Of a stretch of 64,000 nucleotides of DNA, positions 29,419 to 39,068 are shown one piece after another (positions within the stretch are counted from its first letter, which is position 1; each line of letters starts with the position of its first letter). Origin of the DNA: Mycobacterium sp. 1100029.7 (GTDB lineage: Bacteria; Actinomycetota; Actinomycetes; Mycobacteriales; Mycobacteriaceae); assembly GCF_001665235.1 (NCBI RefSeq), contig NZ_LZSC01000038.1, forward strand, positions 186,001 through 250,000, in the 5' to 3' direction. Under the pieces are notes generated by a model. The model was not told the DNA's origin and made no database searches. It saw nothing but the letters and a program-made list of their open reading frames with translations. The translations under genes and the position numbers were made by a program.

Positions 29419-30099
29419 ATGGCGGAGCAGTCCGCTGGGGGGCAAGGCGCCCCGGACAGCCGCGACGGCCGCGATTCCCGCGACTCCCGTGACGGCCGGG
29501 GTCGTCGCGACGGCGGCGGCCGAGGTCGCGACCGCGACGGCGACAAGAGCAACTACCTGGAACGGGTCGTCGCCATCAACCGTGTCTCCAAGGTGGTCAA
29601 GGGTGGTCGGCGCTTCAGCTTCACCGCTCTGGTCATCGTCGGTGACGGCGCCGGCATGGTCGGTGTCGGTTACGGCAAGGCCAAGGAAGTTCCGGCCGCG
29701 ATCGCCAAGGGTGTGGAAGAGGCGCGCAAGGGCTTCTTCCGCGTCCCGCTGATCGGCGGCACGATCACGCACCCGGTGCAGGGTGAGGCGGCCGCCGGTG
29801 TGGTGCTGCTGCGTCCGGCCAGCCCGGGTACCGGTGTGATTGCCGGTGGCGCGGCCCGTGCCGTGCTGGAATGCGCTGGGGTGCACGACATCCTGGCCAA
29901 GTCGCTGGGAAGTGACAATGCGATCAACGTGGTGCACGCCACGGTGGCCGCGCTCAAGCTGCTGCAGCGCCCGGAGGAGGTGGCCGCTCGTCGCGGTCTG
30001 CCGATCGAGGACGTCGCCCCCGCCGGGATGCTGAAGGCACGACGTGAAAGTGAAGCGCTGGCCGCCAGTGCCGCGCGCGAGGGAACGGCACAGCAATGA
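29419..30099 (+). CDS. rpsE: 30S ribosomal protein S5 with a repetitive Arg/Asp/Gly N-terminus
   Basis: 226 residues. The S5 fold (mRNA entry helicase site, decoding fidelity) starts near residue 45 at [19 protein letters not shown]. The conserved [15 protein letters not shown] and [16 protein letters not shown] motifs are intact. The first 45 residues are a low-complexity tail with repeated RD/RDG units, longer than in most bacteria. The stop overlaps rpmD as ATGA. Confidence 0.97.
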   Translation: MAEQSAGGQGAPDSRDGRDSRDSRDGRGRRDGGGRGRDRDGDKSNYLERVVAINRVSKVVKGGRRFSFTALVIVGDGAGMVGVGYGKAKEVPAAIAKGVEEARKGFFRVPLIGGTITHPVQGEAAAGVVLLRPASPGTGVIAGGAARAVLECAGVHDILAKSLGSDNAINVVHATVAALKLLQRPEEVAARRGLPIEDVAPAGMLKARRESEALAASAAREGTAQQ

Positions 30100-30278
30100 G
30101 CCAGCTGAAAATCACCCAGGTGCGCAGCACCATTGGTGCGCGCTGGAAGCAGCGTGAGAGCCTGCGCACCCTGGGCCTGCGACGGATTCGCCATTCGGTG
30201 GTTCGCGAGGACAACCCACAAACCCGCGGGCTGATCGCTGTGGTGAGCCACCTCGTCGAGGTGGAGGAGGCCAAGTGA
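30096..30278 (+). CDS. rpmD: 50S ribosomal protein L30
   Basis: 60 residues, normal length. A small 50S protein of the ferredoxin-like fold. The motif [20 protein letters not shown] and the C-terminal VSHLVEVEE are typical. ATGA overlap with rpsE and GTGA overlap with rplO indicate coupled translation. Confidence 0.97.
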   Translation: MSQLKITQVRSTIGARWKQRESLRTLGLRRIRHSVVREDNPQTRGLIAVVSHLVEVEEAK

Positions 30279-30718
30279 CCATCAAACTGCATGACCTGAA
30301 GCCAGCTCCCGGATCCAAGACCGCGCGCACCCGCGTCGGCCGTGGTGAGGGTTCCAAGGGTAAGACCGCCGGTCGTGGTACCAAGGGCACCAAGGCGCGC
30401 AAGAACGTGCCGGCCACCTTCGAGGGTGGTCAGATGCCTATCCACATGCGGCTGCCCAAGCTCAAGGGATTCAAGAACCGGTTCCGTACCGAGTACGAGA
30501 TCGTCAACGTCGGCGACATCGCCCGGCTGTTCCCCGAGGGCGGTGCCATCGGTATCGCCGAGCTGGTCGCCAAGGGCGCGGTCCGCAAGAACTCGTTGGT
30601 GAAGGTCCTAGGCGACGGCGACTTGTCCGTCAAGGTCGAGGTGACCGCGCACAAGTTCAGCGGCAGCGCCCGCGAGAAGATCACCGCCGCCGGCGGCTCG
30701 GCCACCGAGGTCTCCTAA
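30275..30718 (+). CDS. rplO: 50S ribosomal protein L15
   Basis: 147 residues. A late 50S assembly protein. The Gly/Lys-rich N-terminus ([20 protein letters not shown]) and the [16 protein letters not shown] motif are clear. The start is GTG at 30275. It ends the spc run here: secY, which follows rplO directly in many bacteria, lies nearly 24 kb further on. The stop overlaps the convergent TetR gene by 4 bases. Confidence 0.98.
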   Translation: MTIKLHDLKPAPGSKTARTRVGRGEGSKGKTAGRGTKGTKARKNVPATFEGGQMPIHMRLPKLKGFKNRFRTEYEIVNVGDIARLFPEGGAIGIAELVAKGAVRKNSLVKVLGDGDLSVKVEVTAHKFSGSAREKITAAGGSATEVS

Positions 30719-31314
30719 CCTGTTGGCTCGGCATCCGCGCTCATCAGCGCGGATGCCGTAGCGAGCGCGGAATCCAATATCGCGCTTCGATTTTCGCTGT
30801 GCTCGGGCAGTGCGCGCGAGATCAGGACCGATCCGACCATCAAAGTGACGATGCCCCATGCCCGTTGCCGACGGTCGGGTTCGTCACCGTCGAGTAGTTC
30901 GGTGATCCGCTCGATCAGCGCGACCATCTTGCGCTGGTAGACCTCTTTGACGGCCGGTTCGGCCCGCGCCACATCGGCGCTCAAGGCCGGCATCACGCAG
31001 CCACCCGCAGCGTCCAGGCTGTGATCGGTGTTCATGTATTCATGCAAAAACGCGATCATGTGCGCCTGGGCGTCGGTGTGCGACATGGCGCCTGTCTCGG
31101 TGACGAACGGTTCGCCCAGTCCCGCTTCGACGACCGCCTCGAGAATCGCGGTCTTGTTCGGGAAGTTCGAATAAAACGCACCCGACGTAACTCCCGCGGC
31201 GGCGGCCAGCCCATCTACGCCGACGCCGTTGAATCCACTGGACTTCAGCGAACGGGTGCCGGCGCGCAGCAGTGCGTCACGTGCTCGTGCCTTCTGATCT
31301 GGCGGGTACCTCAC
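30715..31314 (-). CDS. TetR-family regulator beside the alpha/beta hydrolase
   Basis: 199 residues. The N-terminal helix-turn-helix ([20 protein letters not shown], then [16 protein letters not shown]) is clear, followed by a TetR C-terminal domain resembling the group that controls lipid or xenobiotic genes. It is divergent from the hydrolase at 31408, with a perfect 14-bp palindrome between them, so it probably represses that gene and itself. The effector is unknown. Its end overlaps the last 4 bases of rplO. Confidence 0.85.
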   Translation of the reverse strand: MRYPPDQKARARDALLRAGTRSLKSSGFNGVGVDGLAAAAGVTSGAFYSNFPNKTAILEAVVEAGLGEPFVTETGAMSHTDAQAHMIAFLHEYMNTDHSLDAAGGCVMPALSADVARAEPAVKEVYQRKMVALIERITELLDGDEPDRRQRAWGIVTLMVGSVLISRALPEHSENRSAILDSALATASALMSADAEPTG

Positions 31315-31329
31315 CTGTCTGCCCTCCGG

Positions 31330-31380
31330 TTGACGTCCACCTCATCATAGGATAGCGTCCGTTACGATAACGATCGTTAT
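31330..31380 (+). promoter_or_regulatory. Hydrolase promoter region with palindromic operator
   Basis: ATAACGATCGTTAT (31367-31380) is a perfect 14-bp palindrome between the divergent TetR and hydrolase genes. TTGACG (31330-31335), 17 bp, then TAGCGT (31353-31358) is a possible promoter for the hydrolase, placing the palindrome over the start of transcription where a bound repressor would block it. Confidence 0.55.
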
Positions 31381-31407
31381 ACAACAACTTCAGCGAAAGG
31401 CCCTCCG

Positions 31408-32316
31408 ATGGTCAGCACGCAGGCGAAAGAATTCGCCGAATTCTTCGGCGCTCTGAGCGCGCGGTCCGGCAACCCGGATTTCGATCTGGACACGGTGCGC
31501 GACGTCATCGAGACGATGCACCTCGCCACCAAGGAACCCGAAGGCGTGACCTACGCCGAAGTCGACGCCGGCGGCGTCGAGGCGCTGTGGTGCATTCCCG
31601 TCGACAGCGACCCGGATCGGGTGTTGCTGCACGGCCACCTGGGCGGCACCGTCGTCGCGTCCATGCACTCGGACCGTAAGGCAGCGGCGCACATCGCGAA
31701 GTCGGCGGGCGCGCGATCCCTGGTGCTGAACTACCGGCGCTCGCCGGAACACAAATTCCCCGCTCAGCTCGAGGATGTCCGCGCCGCCTACGACTGGCTG
31801 CTCGCGCAGGGCTACCGGCCGGAAAACATTGCCAGCGTTGGTCATTCAGTCGGCGGAAACTTCGCTGTCGGCCTCGCCCTGGCGCTGCGGGACGAGGGAG
31901 CCGCGCTGCCGGGTGCGATCGTGTCCATCTCCCCGTGGGTCGACCTGACGATGGCCAACGAGACGTACACCAGTAACGCGGAGTCCGACCGACTGCTCTC
32001 GCGCCCGCTCGCGGAATTCTTCAGGGCGTCCTGGCTGGACGGCACCGGGGTGGGCTTCGACGACCCGCGGGTGAGCTTGCTGTGGGCGAACCTGTCCGGA
32101 CTGCCGCCGACCGCGGTGTTCTGGGGCGGTGACGAAGTGCTCGCCGGCGAGGACGTCGACTTCGCCCGTCGCCTCGAAGCGGCCGGCAACGAGGTGTTGG
32201 CCCGAGAGGTTGAGGGCGGCCAGCATTCCTTCATCCTGGCCGCCGGCTGGGTGCCCGAGGTCGACGAAGCGATCGCCGAGATCGGAAAGTGGCTGCAGTC
32301 CAAACTCGGCGGCTGA
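31408..32316 (+). CDS. Alpha/beta hydrolase (HSL-like esterase)
   Basis: 302 residues, similar to hormone-sensitive-lipase-type carboxylesterases. The oxyanion region is HGHLGG rather than the common HGGG. The nucleophile lies in GHSVGGN near residue 149, the acid is likely in WGGDEVLAGED and the base in EGGQHSFIL near the C-terminus. The substrate is probably a short acyl ester. The neighbouring divergent TetR and 14-bp palindrome suggest inducible expression. Its stop directly abuts the stop of the convergent LLM gene. Confidence 0.85.
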   Translation: MVSTQAKEFAEFFGALSARSGNPDFDLDTVRDVIETMHLATKEPEGVTYAEVDAGGVEALWCIPVDSDPDRVLLHGHLGGTVVASMHSDRKAAAHIAKSAGARSLVLNYRRSPEHKFPAQLEDVRAAYDWLLAQGYRPENIASVGHSVGGNFAVGLALALRDEGAALPGAIVSISPWVDLTMANETYTSNAESDRLLSRPLAEFFRASWLDGTGVGFDDPRVSLLWANLSGLPPTAVFWGGDEVLAGEDVDFARRLEAAGNEVLAREVEGGQHSFILAAGWVPEVDEAIAEIGKWLQSKLGG

Positions 32317-33246
32317 TCAGCCCAGCTGCGGAATGACCTCTGCGGCAAGGCGTTCCATCTGCTCGCGATTCTGCGGGACGTCGGCGCCCACCGGGTTGAG
32401 CAGCAGGGTCTGCGCGCCGGCGTCGATGACCTCTTGCAGTCCGCGAACGACGTCGGCGGGCGTACCCGATACCGGCACCGACTCGATATCGGGTATCAGG
32501 CCGTTGTAGATGCGGTCCAGGCCGTCGAGCACGCGCTGACGGGCCCGGGCCGCATCGTCGTCGACCATCAGATAGACGCGTTTGCCGATCGGGAAATGCG
32601 CGGGATCCTTATGCTGCTCTTCCAGTTCGCGCCGGACGATGGGAACCGCTGCGGCGAACGCCTCGGTGCCCGACGCGCCGGGTCCCATGTACGCGTCGCC
32701 GTGGCGGATCGCGCGGGCCAGGGCCTTGGGGGCCAGGCCGCCGAACCAGATCGGAGGATGTGGCCGCTGGACGGGCTTGGGCGAGAAGGGGAGAGCGTCC
32801 ACGTCGCGGAACCTGCCATGGAACTCCACAGTCGGTTCATCAGACCACGCGGCCTTCATCAACTTCAGGCCCTCGGTGAAATATGAAACGAAGGTGTCTT
32901 TATCGACGCCGAAGGCGGCCAGCGTTCGTCCGCCACGGCCGGGCGCGACGCCCACGTCCAGCCGGCCGTGACTGATCCGGTCGACCGTTGTGATCGCTGA
33001 GGCCAATTGCAGAGGCTCGTGTTGCGATGTCACCAACACCGCCACACCCAGCCGCACGCGCTCGGTGTGGGCCGCACAAAACGACAGCAGCTCCAACGGC
33101 GCCAGCAGCGGGCCCGCTCCGATGGTCTGTTCGAGTGTCCAGATTCCTTCGAACCCGAGGTCCTCCGCGCGGCCGAGAAACGAGCGCAGCCCCTCGCGAT
33201 CGAATTCGTGGTAGTCGAACTGTGGGATGGCGATTGAAAACCTCAC
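32317..33246 (-). CDS. LLM-class (luciferase-like) oxidoreductase, probably F420-dependent
   Basis: 309 residues forming a bacterial-luciferase-like TIM barrel. It begins MRFSIAIPQFDY and carries the GLGVA-like segment RVRLGVAVLVTSQHEPLQLA and GRLDVGVAPGRGG, which contact the flavin or deazaflavin. Mycobacteria use many such proteins with F420. The substrate is unknown. The start is GTG at 33246, 39 bp from the divergent sppA start, so the two share a short promoter gap. Confidence 0.85.
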   Translation of the reverse strand: MRFSIAIPQFDYHEFDREGLRSFLGRAEDLGFEGIWTLEQTIGAGPLLAPLELLSFCAAHTERVRLGVAVLVTSQHEPLQLASAITTVDRISHGRLDVGVAPGRGGRTLAAFGVDKDTFVSYFTEGLKLMKAAWSDEPTVEFHGRFRDVDALPFSPKPVQRPHPPIWFGGLAPKALARAIRHGDAYMGPGASGTEAFAAAVPIVRRELEEQHKDPAHFPIGKRVYLMVDDDAARARQRVLDGLDRIYNGLIPDIESVPVSGTPADVVRGLQEVIDAGAQTLLLNPVGADVPQNREQMERLAAEVIPQLG

Positions 33247-33285
33247 GAACTCACCCTACGACCGTTCATCGGTACGCTGCAGAGC

Positions 33286-35088
33286 ATGTTTGCCTTTCTG
33301 CCTTCGCTGCCCGGTGTCGACGAGGTGCGTGCCCTGGCCGGCCGTGTCGACACCGTTCGCCACAATGGCGTGCCCAGCGGCTGCGTGCTCGAATTCAACC
33401 TGCGCGCGGTGCCGCCGGAGACGCCGGGCTTCGACCCGCTGGCGCTTGTCGGCGGGGCGGAGCGCCCGCTGGCACTGCGTGATGCCGTAGCGGCGATTCA
33501 CCGCGCGGCGCAGGACTCACGCGTCGCCGGGCTGATCGCCCGCGTCCAACTGGCGGCCGCTCCGCCGGCGGCGGTCCAAGAGTTGCGTGAGGCGATTACG
33601 GCCTTCAGCGCAGTCAAGCCGTCCCTGGCATGGGCCGAGACTTATCCGGGCACGCTGTCCTACTACCTGGCTTCGGCGTTCACCGAGGTCTGGATGCAGC
33701 CCTCGGGCAGTGTCGGGCTGATCGGCTTCGCGAGCAACGCGAACTTCCTGCGCACCGCGCTGGAGAAGGCGGGAATCGACGCGGAGTTCGTCGCCCGGGG
33801 TGAATACAAGTCCGCGGCAAACGTTTTCACCGAGGACGGCTTCACCGAGGCGCACCGCGAAGCGGTCACCCGGATGCTGGAGAGTTTGCAGGACCAGGTG
33901 TGGCAGGCGATCGCCGAATCCCGTCACATCGATTCCGGGGTGCTCGACACCCTGGCCGACCTCGCTCCACTGCTGCGCGATGACGCCGTGGCATCCGGGC
34001 TGGTCGATCGGATCGGATTCCGCGACCAGGCACACACCCGAATTGCGGAATTGGTTGGCGTGGAAGGTGTTTCGGCCGCTGACGGCGGTACCGAGGACGA
34101 CCCGGAAAAGCTGGCCCCGCGGCTGAATCTGCCACGCTATGCCGCGGCCGCCAAGTCCCGGCTGGCGTCGGCAACACCGCCGATTCCCGGTCGCCGGCCC
34201 AAGCCCACTTTCGCCGTCGTCACGTTGCAGGGGCCGATCGTCAACGGGCGCGGTGGACCCCAGCTCCTGCCGTTCGGAAACTCCGGTGCCGGCGGCGACA
34301 CCATCGCCGCGGCGCTTCGCGAGGCCGCGAGCGACGATTCGGTGTCCGCGATCGTGTTGCGGATCGACAGCCCCGGGGGATCGGTCACGGCGTCCGAAAC
34401 GATTTGGCGTGAGGTGGCACGCGCCCGCGAACGCGGTAAGCCGGTGGTGGCGTCGATGGGCTCGGTGGCCGCCTCCGGGGGCTACTACGCCGCGATGGCC
34501 GCCGACGCGATCGTGGCCAATCCCGCCACCATCACCGGCTCGATCGGTGTGATCACCGGAAAGCTGGTGTTCCGGGATCTCAAGGAGCGGTTCGGCGTGG
34601 TGTCAGATTCCGTGCGTACCAACGCGAATGCCGATGCCTGGTCGACCGACGTCCCGTTCACCGAGCAGCAGCGCGCCGATCGCGAGGCCGAGGCGGACCT
34701 GATTTACGACGACTTCGTGCAGCGCGTCGCGCAGGGCCGCAATCTCAGTACCGAGGCGGTGGATGCCGTGGCCCAGGGGCGGGTGTGGACCGGCGCCGAC
34801 GCCCTCGAACGCGGTCTGGTCGACGAACTCGGGGGACTTCGGACCGCGGTGCGCCGCGCCAAGATCCTGGCCGGGCTCGACGAGGACACCGAGGTCCGTC
34901 TCACCCGTTACCCGGGATCGTCGTTGCTGCAATTGGTGCGGCCGCGGGCATCGTCGCAACCGGCCGCCGGGTCAGTTCCGGACGCGCTGGCTGTGCTGCT
35001 CGGGCGTTCGATCGCCGCGGTCGTGGGCAACCTCGAGCAGGCCGTCAACGGCGCCAGCGTGTTGTGGCTGGGGGAGTCTCGCTTCTAG
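33286..35088 (+). CDS. sppA: Signal peptide peptidase SppA (protease IV)
   Basis: A 600-residue serine protease with two tandem S49 domains, the long SppA form. The catalytic dyad is Lys175 (GEYKSAANVF) in the first domain and Ser397 (VAASGGYY) in the second. It degrades cleaved signal peptides at the membrane. The N-terminus lacks an obvious long membrane helix; the mycobacterial protein is similar. The last codons (VLWLGESRF) are repeated imperfectly 880 bp downstream, beyond an inserted gene. Confidence 0.92.
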   Translation: MFAFLPSLPGVDEVRALAGRVDTVRHNGVPSGCVLEFNLRAVPPETPGFDPLALVGGAERPLALRDAVAAIHRAAQDSRVAGLIARVQLAAAPPAAVQELREAITAFSAVKPSLAWAETYPGTLSYYLASAFTEVWMQPSGSVGLIGFASNANFLRTALEKAGIDAEFVARGEYKSAANVFTEDGFTEAHREAVTRMLESLQDQVWQAIAESRHIDSGVLDTLADLAPLLRDDAVASGLVDRIGFRDQAHTRIAELVGVEGVSAADGGTEDDPEKLAPRLNLPRYAAAAKSRLASATPPIPGRRPKPTFAVVTLQGPIVNGRGGPQLLPFGNSGAGGDTIAAALREAASDDSVSAIVLRIDSPGGSVTASETIWREVARARERGKPVVASMGSVAASGGYYAAMAADAIVANPATITGSIGVITGKLVFRDLKERFGVVSDSVRTNANADAWSTDVPFTEQQRADREAEADLIYDDFVQRVAQGRNLSTEAVDAVAQGRVWTGADALERGLVDELGGLRTAVRRAKILAGLDEDTEVRLTRYPGSSLLQLVRPRASSQPAAGSVPDALAVLLGRSIAAVVGNLEQAVNGASVLWLGESRF

Positions 35089-35092
35089 CCGG
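35051..35092 (+). repeat. sppA 3' end, left copy of an imperfect direct repeat
   Basis: GCGCCAGCGTGTTGTGGCTG and the bases to the sppA stop match 35931-35971 at roughly 85-90% with one gap. The two copies flank the low-GC gene at 35120-35788. The pair suggests insertion next to a partly duplicated sppA tail. Confidence 0.7.
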
Positions 35093-35119
35093 GCGCCCAG
35101 TGGCACGGTCTACGTGCGA

Positions 35120-35788
35120 TTACCGCGGGAAAAGATATGCGATCAGGCTGAGGGCGAGCGCCGCAATCCCCGAGATCCCAGCAACGACAGTCCAAGTATC
35201 CGTGCGGGAGCGGCGAACGAAGACGATCAGCTTGGAATATCCGTGGGTGGCATGTTTGGAGCGCACAAACAGGTACGAGCACAGTGCTATGAGCAAGAAT
35301 CCGATTCGAAGCGCCCACGGTGCCATGGAATGGCGACTTCCGTGGAAAACGAAGCCGGCGGCAAAGAAAGTACATGCGCCGCCGAGCAGTGCGATCGACA
35401 GCGAGCGCAGTGAGTTGGCCGCAAGATAGGTGAGTGAGCTGCGCTCGGGCAGGCTGGCCCAGTACTGAGCTACCGAAGATTGCCGCTGCAGCGACGTCTT
35501 ACCGACGGCCTCGACGATGTTGCGATAGTACCGACGTAGCGCGATGGTCATGTTGGAGCCGTCGGTGTAATGGAACCGTGCAAATACCGATCTGACGTCC
35601 TCGGCGTCTTGAATCGGCTCGATATCGGTGAGGTCGGTGATCGAAGTTTGACTATTGTCCGACCAAACTACGGTCACCATAAGATAATTCGCATCGGTTG
35701 CACCGATGGTCAACATGTTTTTCAGCTCGGACGGCAGGATCGCCCCGCGTGTCAATTCGATCTGCACGGGCTTGTCTTGCTTGTTCAA
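35120..35788 (-). CDS. Putative membrane protein of unknown function (acquired)
   Basis: About 222 residues. An N-terminal soluble part of roughly 130 residues (beta-rich, with VVWSDNSQTSITDLTDIEPI) is followed by hydrophobic segments near 137-155, 163-181 and 203-220, and a final YLFPR. No family assigned. The frame is open to 35908 from a TTG, but TTG 35788 has GGGGAAGG eight bases ahead and removes an unlikely basic leader. The region is visibly lower in GC than its neighbours and is bracketed by a duplicated piece of sppA, so I consider it acquired. Confidence 0.55.
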   Translation of the reverse strand: MNKQDKPVQIELTRGAILPSELKNMLTIGATDANYLMVTVVWSDNSQTSITDLTDIEPIQDAEDVRSVFARFHYTDGSNMTIALRRYYRNIVEAVGKTSLQRQSSVAQYWASLPERSSLTYLAANSLRSLSIALLGGACTFFAAGFVFHGSRHSMAPWALRIGFLLIALCSYLFVRSKHATHGYSKLIVFVRRSRTDTWTVVAGISGIAALALSLIAYLFPR

Positions 35789-35930
35789 ACCCGCGCCTTC
35801 CCCCGATCGTGAACCTCTGCCCGGTGTGAGAAGCCGGTACGTGGCGGGCCCTTTGCAATGATGGCTATCGGTGCGGGACTTCGCTATGACGCGTTTTCTC
35901 TCACGCAAGAGGACGCGGGTTCTGGTTGTT

Positions 35931-35971
35931 GCGCCAGCGTGTTCTGGCTGGGGAATTTCGCTGCTAGCCGG
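35931..35971 (+). repeat. Duplicated sppA 3' tail, right copy
   Basis: GCGCCAGCGTGTTCTGGCTG and the following bases to GCTAGCCGG repeat the end of sppA (35051-35092), including its TAG. The copy is disconnected from any sppA frame. It overlaps the last codons of the methyltransferase on the other strand. Confidence 0.7.
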
Positions 35972-36878
35972 CGAGCCGGCCGCTGATGAAGATGATCTCG
36001 CCCAACGGGTCGTCGTTCTCCGGGGGCGGCACGTCCATCTGGTTCGCGGTGAACAGCTCCGTGCGGGTCACGCCCTCGACACTCCAGCCTTTGGCCCCCA
36101 GATAGTCGACGACGTGGTTGCGCTGCCCGGCATAGACCAATGACGCCATGTCGATGTCCACGCCGTGGTCCTGGAACGAGCCCGACATCTCGCGAACCTT
36201 GTCGGCATCAAAATCGATGATGCCCGGGACGAATTCGGTGGCGATCGTGCTGCCCGGGGCGGACAGTGCGGTGATGTTGTCGAACAACCGGTCCTGAGCC
36301 TCCGGCGGCAGATAGATCAACAGTCCTTCGGCCAGCCACGCGGTCGGCGCGGTGGTGTCGAACCCCGCGCCCAGCAGAGCCGCCGGCCAGTCCGCGCGCA
36401 GGTCGATCGGGACGGTGTGGCGGGTGGCGGTCGGTTGAGCCCCGATACCGGCCAAAGTGGTTGTCTTGAATTGGATTACCTGCGGCTGGTCGATTTCGTA
36501 CACCACGGTGCGGGCGGGCCACTGCAGCCGGTAGGCGCGCGAGTCCAATCCGGACGCCAGGATCACCACCTGACGCACGCCGGTGGCGGTGGCGTTCAGC
36601 AAGTAGTCGTCGAAGTACTTCGTGCGCACCGCCATTCCATCGACCATCGACTGCATGCGCAGCGGCGTGGCGTTTTCGACGGCCGACAGATCGAGTTCGC
36701 CGTCCATCATCTTGGTGAAGAAATCCACCCCCACCGCGCGCACGAGTGGTTCAGCGAACGGATCGTTGATCAGACCGCGCGGATCGTTGGTCGCCATCGC
36801 ACGGCCGGCCGCGACCATGGTCGCGGTCGCGCCGACGCTGGATGCCAGATCCCAATTGTCGTCGTCAGCACGGGGCAT
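35964..36878 (-). CDS. PPM-type SAM-dependent methyltransferase, copy A
   Basis: 304 residues of the LCM/PPM-like family (TIGR00027) that is greatly expanded in mycobacteria (Rv0725c, Rv0726c, Rv0731c). The N-terminal signature [19 protein letters not shown], the SAM-binding [28 protein letters not shown] and [16 protein letters not shown] motifs are all intact. Substrates are unknown; O-methylation of carboxylic or fatty acids is suggested for relatives. A 55-bp tandem repeat lies just upstream. Confidence 0.88.
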   Translation of the reverse strand: MPRADDDNWDLASSVGATATMVAAGRAMATNDPRGLINDPFAEPLVRAVGVDFFTKMMDGELDLSAVENATPLRMQSMVDGMAVRTKYFDDYLLNATATGVRQVVILASGLDSRAYRLQWPARTVVYEIDQPQVIQFKTTTLAGIGAQPTATRHTVPIDLRADWPAALLGAGFDTTAPTAWLAEGLLIYLPPEAQDRLFDNITALSAPGSTIATEFVPGIIDFDADKVREMSGSFQDHGVDIDMASLVYAGQRNHVVDYLGAKGWSVEGVTRTELFTANQMDVPPPENDDPLGEIIFISGRLAG

Positions 36879-36890
36879 GGGACGACCCTA

Positions 36891-37058
36891 GCCCGACGAC
36901 GATGCGCGCCGAAAGGCGCGAGGAGGAGTCGGGCAATACACCTACGCCCGACGACGATGCGGGCCGAAAGGCGCGAGGAGGAGTCGGGCAATACACCTAC
37001 GCCCGACGACGATGCGGGCCGAAAGGCGCGAGGAGGAGTCGGGCAATACACCTACGCC
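36891..37058. repeat. Three tandem 55-bp units, MIRU-like
   Basis: Units start at 36891, 36946 and 37001 and differ by a single base (GCGCGCC against GCGGGCC). Each contains GCCCGACGACGATGCG, an internal GGCGCGAGGAGGAG and AATACACCTACG. The GACGATGC...GAGGAGGAG skeleton resembles the mycobacterial interspersed repetitive unit. The array fills the gap between two methyltransferase genes. Copy number may vary between strains. Confidence 0.92.
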
Positions 37059-37064
37059 AAGCCC

Positions 37065-37979
37065 TTACTTGAGGGTCGCGGCGACATAGCTCATGTCACC
37101 GAACGTGGCCGTCAATTCGTCCTCGGGGAAGGCGAACCCGTTGCGCGCGTACAACTCCCTGGCGGAGTGGGCGGTGACCTCCCAGTTGTGGGCGTTCAGG
37201 TAATCGACGACGACGTTGCGCTCGCCCCGGTAGAACAAGTCGGCCGCGTTGAGGTTGAATCCGAAGCTCTGCCAGCGGTCGCTGATGCGCTGCAATCGCT
37301 CGTCGGAGAATGCGTTGGGGTCCGGCACGTGTTCGGTGGCCAACCGGCTACCCGGCGCGGACAACGCGGTGATGTTGTCGAACAATCGGTCCTGGGCCTC
37401 GGGCGGCAGGTACGGCAGCAGCCCTTCGGCGCTCCACGCGGTGGGTTGCGTGACGTCAAAACCGGCCTCCTGCAACGCAGCTGGCCAATCCTCGCGCAGG
37501 TCGATGCTGATGGTGCGGCGTTCGGCGGTAGGAGCCGCGCCGATGCCGGCGAGTGTGTCGGTCTTGAACGCGATGACTTGCGGCTGGTCGATCTCGTAGA
37601 CCACCGTGCCCGCCGGCCAGGGGAGTCGGTAGGCCCTGGTGTCCAAACCGGACGCCAGAATCACCGCCTGCGTGATGCCCGCGCGGGTCGCGTCCAGGAA
37701 AAATTCGTCGAAAAACCTGGTCCGCACGGTGATCTGCTCGCTGCGCGCCTTGCGGTTGAGCAGCGCGTCGTCTTCCAGATCGATCTGACCGTCGATGATG
37801 CGGATGAACGGGTCCAGCCCGACGGCCCGGACGAGGGGGTCGGCCAGTGGATCGTCGAGCAGTGGGTCGGGCCCCTGTGACGCCACCGCGCGGGAGGCGG
37901 CGACCATGGTGGCCGTCGCTCCCACGCTGTTGGCCAGGTCCCAGCTGTCGCCCTCGCTGCGTCCCGTCTCGTTGGTCAT
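37065..37979 (-). CDS. PPM-type SAM-dependent methyltransferase, copy B
   Basis: 304 residues, same family as copy A. Signature [22 protein letters not shown]-binding [28 protein letters not shown] and [16 protein letters not shown] are intact. The C-terminal part ([15 protein letters not shown], then [12 protein letters not shown]) is closest to the copy at 52409. It overlaps the upstream copy C by ATGA, so B and C are co-transcribed. Confidence 0.88.
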   Translation of the reverse strand: MTNETGRSEGDSWDLANSVGATATMVAASRAVASQGPDPLLDDPLADPLVRAVGLDPFIRIIDGQIDLEDDALLNRKARSEQITVRTRFFDEFFLDATRAGITQAVILASGLDTRAYRLPWPAGTVVYEIDQPQVIAFKTDTLAGIGAAPTAERRTISIDLREDWPAALQEAGFDVTQPTAWSAEGLLPYLPPEAQDRLFDNITALSAPGSRLATEHVPDPNAFSDERLQRISDRWQSFGFNLNAADLFYRGERNVVVDYLNAHNWEVTAHSARELYARNGFAFPEDELTATFGDMSYVAATLK

Positions 37980-38932
37980 TTCGCCTTCTTCTCCAAAGTG
38001 CCGCTGGTGTACAGCATCTCGCCCATGCGCATCTCGTCGTCCTCGAGCGGCTCGAAGCCGTTCTGGGCGAACAGCTCCTGGATGCTACTGCTGTTGAGTA
38101 CCCAGCCGCGCTCGGCGAGGTAAGCAACAGCCTCGTTACGGTCGCCTAGGTAGACCAGGCCCGCCATGTCGAGATCGAAGCCGTGCGCACGCCAGCGCTC
38201 GGTGATGGTCTGCATGCGCTCGCGCATCTTTTCCTCTTCACCAGGCTCGGGGTTGGGCGCGCTCTCGGTGGCCACCCGACTGCCCGGCGCGCTCAGCGCG
38301 GTGATGGTGTCCAGCAGGCGATCCTGGGCTTCCGGTGGCAGGTAACCGAGCAGACCTTCGGCACTCCATGCCGCCGGCTGGCTCGGGTCGAAGCCCGCGG
38401 TGCGCAGTGCGTTCGGCCAATCGTCGCGCAGATCGACGGCGACCACCCGGCGTTCGGTGGTCGGCGTCGCGCCCAGGTCGCTCAGGGCGCGGGTCTTGAA
38501 TTCGATGACCTGCGGCTGGTCGACCTCGTAGACCACCGTCCCCGCGGGCCAGTCCAGCCGGTAGGCGCGGGAGTCGAGCCCGGATGCCAGGATCACAACC
38601 TGCTTGATGCCGGCATTCGTCGCGTCGGTGAAGAACTCGTCGAAGAACTTGGTGCGCACGGCCATGTTGTCGGCCATCCGCGACATCGCCCCGGCGGATC
38701 CGGTCGCCCCGTCGTGCGCGTCGTTCAATGCAGACGGGTCGAGTTCGCCGCTGGCCAGCCGGGACAGCAGGTCGACGCCGACCGCCTTGACCAGCGGTTC
38801 GGCGAACTGGTCGTTGATGATCGGCCGATCGGCCCGGGTCGCGATCGCCCGTGCGGCCGCGACCATCGTGGCGGTCACGCCGACGCTGGACGCGAGGTCC
38901 CAAGTGTCGCCTTCATATCTGGTGGAAGTCAT
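37976..38932 (-). CDS. PPM-type SAM-dependent methyltransferase, copy C
   Basis: 318 residues. Signature [22 protein letters not shown]-binding [28 protein letters not shown] and [16 protein letters not shown]. Compared with copies A and B it has a Gly/Ala-containing insertion near residue 78 (GATGSAGAM) and a longer Lys-rich C-terminus. It is the first gene of the C-B pair. The start codon ATG 38932 follows an AT-rich stretch likely to hold the promoter. Confidence 0.88.
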   Translation of the reverse strand: MTSTRYEGDTWDLASSVGVTATMVAAARAIATRADRPIINDQFAEPLVKAVGVDLLSRLASGELDPSALNDAHDGATGSAGAMSRMADNMAVRTKFFDEFFTDATNAGIKQVVILASGLDSRAYRLDWPAGTVVYEVDQPQVIEFKTRALSDLGATPTTERRVVAVDLRDDWPNALRTAGFDPSQPAAWSAEGLLGYLPPEAQDRLLDTITALSAPGSRVATESAPNPEPGEEEKMRERMQTITERWRAHGFDLDMAGLVYLGDRNEAVAYLAERGWVLNSSSIQELFAQNGFEPLEDDEMRMGEMLYTSGTLEKKAK

Positions 38933-39068
38933 AGTGTGCCCCCTGATTGGAAATATTTAGCTTACCTTCGTTAATACTTAGCCAGTATAACGAGCTTCCC
39001 CCACTGTACGCTTCCCGTGATGTTCACCGGTGCGGTAGAACAGATCCCGTTACGCAGACGTCGTCGCG

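Noticed and set aside
36165..37880. 571-codon plus-strand frame across two methyltransferase genes and the tandem repeat
   Set aside because: The minus strand encodes intact methyltransferases. The repeat length (55 bp) only happens to keep the frame open.
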